This document shows, piece by piece, positions 1 to 5,407 of a stretch of 20,262 nt of DNA (the stretch's first letter is position 1; each line of letters begins with the position of its first letter). The notes beneath the pieces were generated by a model, which was not told where the DNA came from, searched no databases, and saw nothing but the letters and a program-made list of their open reading frames with translations. The translations under genes and the position numbers were made by a program. The stretch is taken from the NCBI GenBank assembly GCA_004558305.1, contig SFDG01000059.1:1-20262 (forward strand), in the 5' to 3' direction. The stretch comes from Phocaeicola plebeius. GTDB lineage: Bacteria > Bacteroidota > Bacteroidia > Bacteroidales > Bacteroidaceae.

Positions 1-2
1 TT

Positions 3-374
3 AACTCCATCTTGAACAACCCCGATGCCGAGCAGAGCGTGAAGGACTACCTGCGCAAGAGCTTCGGAAAGGTGGCGGAACGCAACGGTGGTGTGAACGA
101 TTTCTACGGTACGCTGGATTTGCGTCTGGCGAAGAAATTCAAGACCTTCGGTACGCAGAACCTGGAAGTGTCGGTGGATCTTTTCAACGTGGCGAATCTG
201 CTGAACAAGAACTGGGGAGCCAGCCACAGACTGGGCACGCAGTATGTATATAGTGTCAAGGGCTTCGACCAGGACCAGAAGCAATACATCTACAACGTGA
301 ATGCCAATACGGGTGTGTCCAGCCTGAGCGGTACGCCGTACCAGGTACAGATTGGCCTGAGATATGGATTCTGA
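3..374 (+). CDS. TonB-dependent receptor, Oar-like, C-terminal end (partial)
   Basis: This is the last 123 or so codons of an outer-membrane receptor whose start lies left of the window; the frame is open to the edge. The segment DLFNVANLLNKNWG, the alternating aromatic and polar pattern of beta-strands and the terminal GLRYGF with a final Phe are typical of the last barrel strands of Bacteroidetes TonB-dependent receptors, especially those with an N-terminal carboxypeptidase-like domain (Oar type). Such proteins bring large or scarce substrates across the outer membrane using TonB energy. The substrate cannot be read from this end. The phosphodiesterase gene starts 30 bp downstream on the same strand, so the two are probably co-transcribed, which hints at a phospholipid-derived or phosphate-containing ligand. 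That last point is inference only. Confidence 0.85.
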   Translation, partial: NSILNNPDAEQSVKDYLRKSFGKVAERNGGVNDFYGTLDLRLAKKFKTFGTQNLEVSVDLFNVANLLNKNWGASHRLGTQYVYSVKGFDQDQKQYIYNVNANTGVSSLSGTPYQVQIGLRYGF

Positions 375-404
375 TTTATGTAACTAAAAAGAAAGGAACG
401 AATT

Positions 405-1163
405 ATGAAATGGAGAAAAATGATTGTTTGTGCCTTGCTGGGAGGAACGGTACTGGCAGGCTATGGTCAGACGAGAGTCATCGCTCACAGAGGCTATTGG
501 AAGGATGCCGCTGGTGCCCAAAACTCGTTGGCATCGCTGCGCGAGGCTGCTCGGGAAGGGGTCTATGGTTCGGAGTTCGATGTGCAGCTGACGAAGGACA
601 GCGTGGCAGTGGTGAACCATGACGACGACATTGCGGGACAGGTCATCTCGGAAACCGCCTATCCCCAGCTGCAGGAACTGCGTCTGAAGAACGGAGAGGT
701 GCTGCCTACACTGGATGCCTACCTGGCTGCCGGAAAAGAGCAGCCGGGGGTACAGCTCATCCTGGAGATAAAGCCCCACAAGACCGAGCAGGAGGAGAAC
801 ACACTGGTGAGGCTCGTAACTGCAAGGGTGAAGGCCCTGCAGATGGAGCAGCAGGTGGAATACATCTCGTTCAGCCTGAATGTCTGCCGGCAGTTGGCGG
901 CGCGGACTCCGTCTTCCTCTATATCCTACCTTCGGAGCGACCTGGCTCCGGAGGAGCTGAAGGCCATGGGCATCAACGGCATTGATTACCACTACAAGGC
1001 GTTGCTGCAAAAGCCCGAATGGATAGCCGAGGCACACCGCCTGGGCATGACGGTGAATGCCTGGACGGTCAATGAACAGGAAATCGTCCGGCAGCTGAAA
1101 GAGCAAAAGGTAGATTTCGTCACCACCGACTGTCCGGTAGAGGCGTCGGAGTGGGTGAAATAA
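405..1163 (+). CDS. Secreted glycerophosphodiester phosphodiesterase (GDPD family)
   Basis: The 252-residue protein hydrolyses glycerophosphodiesters (deacylated phospholipid head groups) to glycerol 3-phosphate and an alcohol. A basic start followed by a hydrophobic stretch to about residue 21 looks like a signal peptide, so it should act in the periplasm. Active-site residues of the TIM-barrel family are visible: H28-R29 (AHRGYW), metal ligands E57 and D59 (SEFDVQLTKD), the second catalytic H72 (NHD), E121 and K123 (LEIKP) and the late VNAWTVN strand. The usual PENT after HRG is here QNSL. An AAAGGAA ribosome-binding site lies about 6 bp before the ATG, which fixes the start. It follows the TonB receptor by 30 bp and is probably in its operon. 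The family assignment is secure; the preferred substrate is not. Confidence 0.92.
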   Translation: MKWRKMIVCALLGGTVLAGYGQTRVIAHRGYWKDAAGAQNSLASLREAAREGVYGSEFDVQLTKDSVAVVNHDDDIAGQVISETAYPQLQELRLKNGEVLPTLDAYLAAGKEQPGVQLILEIKPHKTEQEENTLVRLVTARVKALQMEQQVEYISFSLNVCRQLAARTPSSSISYLRSDLAPEELKAMGINGIDYHYKALLQKPEWIAEAHRLGMTVNAWTVNEQEIVRQLKEQKVDFVTTDCPVEASEWVK

Positions 1164-1226
1164 CCTCCACTCTCATTGTTCGCAGAAATGTAATGTCAAC
1201 TCAATAGACCTGTAACACGTACCCTG

Positions 1227-1234
1227 TACCTTTG
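1227..1234 (+). promoter_or_regulatory. Bacteroidetes -7 promoter element (TACCTTTG)
   Basis: A perfect TAnnTTTG match lies 27 bp before the ATG at 1262. It predicts transcription starting about 5 to 8 bp downstream, near 1240. No clear -33 TTTG box is present. It separates the next gene from the receptor and phosphodiesterase genes upstream. Confidence 0.7.
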
Positions 1235-1261
1235 CAGCGTCATGAAAAAAGAAGAAAGCAA

Positions 1262-1918
1262 ATGAAAACAAGTGTACTCAAAAGTGTTATGGCCGGTTTG
1301 TGGTCGATGGTATTGACAGTCGTACCGGCCGTAGCCGGAACTGCTTCGGATTCGCCGAAGTCAACCAATACAACGACTGTCAAGAGGATTCTGGTAGTAG
1401 GACTTCCCGACAATGTGGAGTCGAACTATTTCCCGGTTTCCATGATTGCCGAAGAAACGGGCATTCCTGCGGACAGTGTGGATTATGTCTACAATCAGGC
1501 GGTGGCAGAAAACATCATCCTGTCTAACAAGGACAAGCGTTTCTGTTTTCTTCCGTTGGAAGGCCGTCAGGAGAAGGAAAACTGGATGAGCGGCATCGAA
1601 CTGAAAGGTGACGAAGAGGCCAAGTATGCCGACTTGAGCAAGGTGGACGAAACCGTTTACCGCCAGTGGATGGCTGCTGCCGGTGCCGACTATGTGTTGC
1701 TGCTGAACCAGCATTACCTGAAGTGGCAGGAAAAGCCGTTGCGCACGCTGTTCCACATCACCAGCTATTCGCTGTATGACAAGAACCATTGCGAAGTGAC
1801 CCGCGGCAACCATTACTTCACCAGTATGGAGCTTGACAACCGGGCACAGCTGGAAAAGGACAGCCGTAAGAGTTCCATGCGCATTGCCCAGAATGTAGTA
1901 AAAAGTTTGTTGAAATAA
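1262..1918 (+). CDS. Secreted protein of unknown function
   Basis: This 218-residue protein is not recognised as any named family. The first 26 residues are a signal peptide (MKTSVLK, a hydrophobic core, then AVAG), so it is exported; there is no lipobox cysteine. The mature part has a Thr/Ser-rich linker (TNTTTVKR), then alternating beta and helical segments including ADYVLLLNQHYLKWQ and HITSYSLYDKN, a layout like small periplasmic alpha/beta proteins. The ATG at 1262 is preferred over an upstream in-frame TTG at 1232, because the TTG lies inside the -7 promoter element and the signal peptide begins at 1262. A purine-rich GAAGAAAG precedes the start. The gene has its own promoter and is followed by a hairpin terminator, so it looks monocistronic. 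Confidence 0.8.
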   Translation: MKTSVLKSVMAGLWSMVLTVVPAVAGTASDSPKSTNTTTVKRILVVGLPDNVESNYFPVSMIAEETGIPADSVDYVYNQAVAENIILSNKDKRFCFLPLEGRQEKENWMSGIELKGDEEAKYADLSKVDETVYRQWMAAAGADYVLLLNQHYLKWQEKPLRTLFHITSYSLYDKNHCEVTRGNHYFTSMELDNRAQLEKDSRKSSMRIAQNVVKSLLK

Positions 1919-1971
1919 AGGGGATATGCTCGGCTAAGGTTGATTGAATGAATAGGTTAGGCTTGTTATGG

Positions 1972-1997
1972 CTGCCCGGACAGTGATGTTCGGGCAG
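1972..1997 (+). terminator. Hairpin terminator after the 1262 gene
   Basis: An 11-bp stem (CTGCCCGGACA paired with TGTTCGGGCAG, one G-T pair) with the 4-nt loop GTGA, followed by TCTTGTGTG. It lies 54 bp after the stop codon. The T-run is poor, so termination strength is uncertain. Confidence 0.6.
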
Positions 1998-2001
1998 TCT
2001 T

Positions 2002-2298
2002 GTGTGTACACGGCTGCGGTTCTGTCTGTCCTGGAAACAGTCCAATGAACTGGTATTGAGCTTCCCTGCAGACCACCGAATACGGGTACACAAGCCCGAT
2101 GAAGAAAACTATCGGGAGTACGATGCGAGTGTCGGCAACGAATATCCTTTAGAACCTCTCGAAGCAGACATCAAGCACCACCGGCCGTTATCTCCTGACG
2201 AAATAAACAGTCACTATGTCAAGAACCTGACGTACGGAGGCATTTATTTCGACAAGTACCGCAATGTGTATTACCGGATAGCCAAACTCCCGGACTAA
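2002..2298 (+). pseudogene. DUF4221-type protein fragment (gene remnant)
   Basis: The reading frame gives about 98 residues whose middle and end (NELVLSFPADHRI, then SHYVKNLTYGGIYFDKYR and NVYYRIAKLP) look like an internal stretch of the Bacteroidetes DUF4221 / beta-propeller lipoprotein family. Full proteins of that family are, from memory, about 350 to 400 residues with a lipoprotein signal; here there is no signal peptide, no ribosome-binding site and no ATG start. The stop falls directly after the conserved YYRIAKLP segment, where about a hundred more residues would be expected. It begins immediately after the hairpin at 1972-1997. I read it as a decayed remnant missing both ends. A short real protein is possible but less likely. 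Confidence 0.55.
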
Positions 2299-2543
2299 CA
2301 ACACTCGTAACGGGACAACGTGTAGTGTCGTGACAGGGAATGGTTTTCCTTTCCGGGCGGGTCGTGACAGGCAGAACGGTAGGTCAGTAGTGTGGTCGGG
2401 ACTCCTTGAACTGTTAATGATTCAAAACAGAATAAAGTTTTTTTAGGGATTGTGTGGGAGTGTGCGATAAAATCCGTAAAATTGCATACCAAAAGAAAAC
2501 AGTAACAATTAATGTATAACTAAAATCTAAAACAGAACACATC

Positions 2544-2978
2544 ATGAAAAAGATTTTTATGATTTTGGCGACCTTGTTCTTGTCGCTGAACGCTTCAGCA
2601 TTTGAATTTGACGGTATTGACCTGAATGGCAAGGTGGTGGACATCACCCGGCAAATCAGCCAGAAGGGGTATGTGTACGATGATGCCTTGAAGTGTCTGA
2701 AGGGCAACTGTCAGGGAAATGAGATTTATCTGACCATCAATCATACGGATGTGACAGAGAAGAACCGTCTGGGACAATTGATGGTGGATGTACCCATGCC
2801 GGGCAACGCTTATGTGAATGTAGTCAAGATTTTTGATGTGGTGTACCATCGTACTGACCGCACTGCCGACACGACTACCTACAGTGTATCGGATGACGGT
2901 ACGGTATTGATTGTCAGCGCGACGGCACAGGGTGTCCGTCTGACTTACAACACTCCGTACTATAAAGCGAAGAAGTAA
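2544..2978 (+). CDS. Small secreted protein of unknown function
   Basis: The 144-residue product starts with a clear signal peptide (MKKIFMILATLFLSLNASA, cleavage expected before FEFDG), so it is exported to the periplasm or beyond. The mature protein of about 125 residues is rich in beta-strand pattern (DLNGKVVDITRQIS, AYVNVVKIFDVVY, TTTYSVSDDGTVLIVSA) and has two cysteines in a KCLKGNCQGN segment that could form a disulphide or a small loop. I do not recognise a family. The ATG at 2544 is fixed by the signal peptide; no strong ribosome-binding site precedes it, which is normal in Bacteroides. The AT-rich 245 bp upstream presumably hold its promoter, but no good TAnnTTTG copy was found (TAAAATTG near 2478 is the closest). 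A strong hairpin follows. Confidence 0.8.
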   Translation: MKKIFMILATLFLSLNASAFEFDGIDLNGKVVDITRQISQKGYVYDDALKCLKGNCQGNEIYLTINHTDVTEKNRLGQLMVDVPMPGNAYVNVVKIFDVVYHRTDRTADTTTYSVSDDGTVLIVSATAQGVRLTYNTPYYKAKK

Positions 2979-3003
2979 TCGGCTGTTGTTGATACAACAT
3001 GAG

Positions 3004-3041
3004 ACCGGGCGTTGTCACTCCATGGGGTGGCAACGCCCGGT
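3004..3041. terminator. Bidirectional hairpin between convergent genes
   Basis: Perfect 11-bp arms (ACCGGGCGTTG at 3004-3014, CAACGCCCGGT at 3031-3041), extended inward by weaker pairs. It sits between the stop of the plus-strand gene at 2978 and the stop of the minus-strand gene at 3060, where a shared terminator is expected. No long T-run follows on either side. Confidence 0.7.
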
Positions 3042-3059
3042 GTGCTGTAGGGAGAGTGT

Positions 3060-3965
3060 TTATCTGAATTTCTCCGCTACCTTCTTATAAGTGGGCATAT
3101 CTACCTTCAGCTGTTCGCCCAGCGTGATGAGGTCGAACAGTTGGCCTTGCAGCTCCGACTGGTGGCCGCGGGCGATGTCTTTTTGGAGGGAGGCTGTGCT
3201 GTGAGGGTCGAGCTTGTCGATGATGTTCAGGTTGTAGCTGATCAGGTCATCGGGTAGGGGAATGCCCAAGCGGCGGCCTATCTCGCTGCTTTCGCGGGAG
3301 AGGCCGATAAAGGTGTCGCGCACTTCTCCTTCGTGTTGCACTTCTCCCATTGGGACATCGAAGTAGGCTCCCGTACATGCCATGGCGGAGATGAACGACC
3401 ACTTGACGAAAGTGTCGCGGTTGATGTCGTCGCTGACATCTACCTTGATGCCGGCAGTGCGTACTTCTTCGGCAATGGCTTCGATGCGTTCGGTCGGAAT
3501 GCCCTGTTCGGGACGGGCACCGATGACCATGCGGAACACGTTGCCCATCTGGCTGACTTCTCCTTCGCCGGAGACAAAGCCGACGATGTAGATGCAGCCG
3601 TCGATGACGTTGACTCCAGGTACTAAGTGGCCGATACGGGGGCCGGTGCCATAGACATTGAGAATGGGAATCACCAGTGTGTCCGGACGGGCGGCGCGGC
3701 GGATGACATCGGCAATGGAGTCGATGGAATAGCCTTTCACACAGACGAAGATGACATCTGCCTGTCCCGTATATTCCTCGGCGGTGAAGGCCGGGAGGGA
3801 CAGGTAGTGTTCGCCTTTCAGGTCGGACTTCAGGTGCAGTCCTTGACGACGGATGGCTTCGATGTGCTTGCCTCGTGCAATGCAGTCCACTTCCTTGCCT
3901 GCCAATGCCAGAAAGCCGGCGATGCTGCCACCCACGCCGCCGGTGCCTACTACCAGATAGTTCAT
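3060..3965 (-). CDS. Ketopantoate reductase family oxidoreductase (PanE/ApbA-like)
   Basis: The 301-residue protein has the two-domain ketopantoate reductase fold. An N-terminal Rossmann motif GTGGVG (residues 7-12) binds NAD(P)H, an ILNVYGTG segment (N103) matches the substrate-domain asparagine region, and K188 (DTFVKWSF) aligns with the catalytic lysine. PanE reduces 2-dehydropantoate to pantoate in pantothenate and CoA synthesis. In E. coli PanE an asparagine lies four residues after that lysine; here the position is isoleucine (KWSFI), so this may be a paralogue with another 2-oxo-acid substrate, and no gene symbol is given. It starts 4 nt after the ychF stop and is surely in the same transcript. 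The length is normal for the family. Confidence 0.85.
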   Translation of the reverse strand: MNYLVVGTGGVGGSIAGFLALAGKEVDCIARGKHIEAIRRQGLHLKSDLKGEHYLSLPAFTAEEYTGQADVIFVCVKGYSIDSIADVIRRAARPDTLVIPILNVYGTGPRIGHLVPGVNVIDGCIYIVGFVSGEGEVSQMGNVFRMVIGARPEQGIPTERIEAIAEEVRTAGIKVDVSDDINRDTFVKWSFISAMACTGAYFDVPMGEVQHEGEVRDTFIGLSRESSEIGRRLGIPLPDDLISYNLNIIDKLDPHSTASLQKDIARGHQSELQGQLFDLITLGEQLKVDMPTYKKVAEKFR

Positions 3966-3969
3966 TTAT

Positions 3970-5073
3970 TTACACATTAAAGCGGAAATGCATGATGTCG
4001 CCGTCCTGCACGATGTATTCCTTGCCTTCCACGCCCAGTTTGCCGGCTTCGCGGACAGCGGCTTCACTGCCGTATTGAATGAAGTCCTCGTACTTGATGA
4101 CCTCGGCACGGATGAAACCTTTCTCGAAGTCGGTGTGGATGACACCGGCACACTGCGGGGCTTTCCAGCCTTTGTGGTAGGTCCATGCCTTGACTTCCAT
4201 TTCGCCGGCGGTGATGAAGGTTTCCAGATCGAGCAGCTTGTAGGCCGACTTGATGAGGCGGTTCACACCCGATTCTTCCAAGCCGACTTCCTGCAGGAAC
4301 ATCTGGCGGTCTTCGTAGGTTTCCAGTTCGGCAATGTCGGCTTCCGTCTTGGCGGCTACTACCAGGATTTCCGCCTGTTCGTCCTTCACAGCTTCGCGTA
4401 CCTGCTCTACATACTGGTTACCCGTAGCGGCACTGGCTTCATCGACATTGCAGACATACATCACCGGTTTCGAGGTGAGCAGGAACAAGTCGTGAGCAAT
4501 CTTCTGTTCGTCCTTCGAGTCGAACTGTACGGTACGGGCTGATTTGCCCTGCTCCAATGCTTCCTTGTATCTCAGCAACACATCATACACTTGCTTGGCT
4601 GCCTTGTCACCGCCGGTCTGTGCCTGTTTCTGCACGCGCTGGATGCGTCCTTCGATGGTCTCGAGGTCTTTCAGCTGGAGTTCCGTGTCGATGATTTCCT
4701 TGTCGCGGACGGGATTTACCGATCCGTCCACATGGGTTACGTTCTCATCGTCGAAGCAGCGGAGCACATGGATGATGGCATCCGTCTCGCGGATGTTGGC
4801 CAGGAACTTGTTGCCCAGGCCTTCGCCCTTGCTGGCTCCTTTCACCAGACCGGCAATATCTACAATTTCGACAGTAGTGGGGACAATCCGTCCCGGGTGC
4901 ACCAGTTCTGCCAGTTTGTTAAGACGATCGTCGGGTACGGTAATGACTCCCACGTTCGGTTCGATGGTACAGAAAGGGAAGTTGGCGGCTTGTGCCTTAG
5001 CGTTCGATAAACAGTTGAAAAGCGTCGATTTGCCAACGTTGGGCAGTCCGACGATACCACATTGTAATGCCAT
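3970..5073 (-). CDS. ychF: Ribosome-binding ATPase YchF (Obg-like P-loop protein)
   Basis: The 367-residue cytoplasmic protein is a full-length YchF/OLA1. These bind ribosomes, hydrolyse ATP rather than GTP and influence translation and oxidative-stress response. Visible motifs are the P-loop GLPNVGKS (residues 9-16), the switch II segment DIAGLVKGAS around residue 75, and NVDE near residue 210, where Ras-like GTPases have NKxD; that change explains the ATP preference of the family. A helical insert carrying the coiled-coil region follows the switch, and a C-terminal TGS domain ends in the conserved YIVQDGDIMHFRFNV. A perfect TAnnTTTG element lies 39 bp upstream. The reductase-like gene follows after 4 nt. 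No oddities were seen. Confidence 0.97.
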   Translation of the reverse strand: MALQCGIVGLPNVGKSTLFNCLSNAKAQAANFPFCTIEPNVGVITVPDDRLNKLAELVHPGRIVPTTVEIVDIAGLVKGASKGEGLGNKFLANIRETDAIIHVLRCFDDENVTHVDGSVNPVRDKEIIDTELQLKDLETIEGRIQRVQKQAQTGGDKAAKQVYDVLLRYKEALEQGKSARTVQFDSKDEQKIAHDLFLLTSKPVMYVCNVDEASAATGNQYVEQVREAVKDEQAEILVVAAKTEADIAELETYEDRQMFLQEVGLEESGVNRLIKSAYKLLDLETFITAGEMEVKAWTYHKGWKAPQCAGVIHTDFEKGFIRAEVIKYEDFIQYGSEAAVREAGKLGVEGKEYIVQDGDIMHFRFNV

Positions 5074-5111
5074 AGTTATATTAATTTTCTGAATTTCTAA
5101 GTTTTAGTCCG

Positions 5112-5119
5112 CAAAGGTA
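5112..5119 (-). promoter_or_regulatory. Bacteroidetes -7 element for ychF (TACCTTTG)
   Basis: On the minus strand the sequence reads TACCTTTG followed by C, a perfect match to TAnnTTTG. It predicts a start near 5105 and a leader of about 30 nt before the ychF ATG at 5073. It lies downstream of the terminator at 5154-5186, so ychF is transcribed independently of polA. Confidence 0.75.
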
Positions 5120-5153
5120 CGCAAAAAGTGCTAACCAGTGAAATGAATGGGAC

Positions 5154-5186
5154 AAAAAAACAGGCCACACCTCACGGGGTAGCCTG
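5154..5186 (-). terminator. Intrinsic terminator of the small RNA (and polA read-through)
   Basis: On the minus strand a CAGGC/GCCTG stem, extended by further pairs around a GTGA loop, is followed directly by seven Ts. This is the clearest intrinsic terminator in the window and its T-run shows the direction. It lies 221 bp past the polA stop codon, which leaves room for a separate transcript. Confidence 0.85.
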
Positions 5187-5298
5187 CTGAAAAAAGAGAG
5201 TTGATAAGTTAGTATGTATAAGCATGAAATGGTTCTGTTGTTTTCATAGCCCACAAGACTATCCCTTTCGGGAAAGCCTTACTTTTTGTTTATTTCAG
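5154..5298 (-). ncRNA. Candidate small structured RNA between polA and ychF
   Basis: A minus-strand RNA of about 145 nt is predicted. A perfect -7 element (TATATTTG, 5304-5311) precedes it and the T7 terminator ends it. In between there is an 11-bp hairpin capped by a GAAA tetraloop (5255-5279) with a G-U pair and one mismatch; a second hairpin GC(U)AUGAAA / UUUCAUGC (5222-5250); and a pairing of the extreme 5' end CUGAAA (5293-5298) with UUUCAG (5187-5192) just before the terminator, which closes the molecule. The GNRA loop and the G-U pair exist only on the minus strand. No open frame of note is present. I cannot assign it to a known RNA family; a polA 3' UTR with the same structure is the main alternative. 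Confidence 0.55.
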
Positions 5299-5303
5299 TA
5301 CTA

Positions 5304-5311
5304 CAAATATA
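5304..5311 (-). promoter_or_regulatory. Bacteroidetes -7 element for the small RNA (TATATTTG)
   Basis: Minus-strand TATATTTG, a perfect TAnnTTTG match lying 6 bp before the predicted RNA 5' end. No -33 TTTG box was found. A small inverted repeat (GCATA at 5322-5326, TATGC at 5332-5336) sits where a repressor or activator could act. The remaining 5312-5407 is AT-rich with nothing else recognised. Confidence 0.5.
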
Positions 5312-5407
5312 GTATTTCTTTGCATAAGTTGTATGCTTGTGCCTGGAAATAATTTCTTTATTTTGCAAAATGTCACTATTTAAATGTTCGTTAACAGACA
5401 CACTTTA

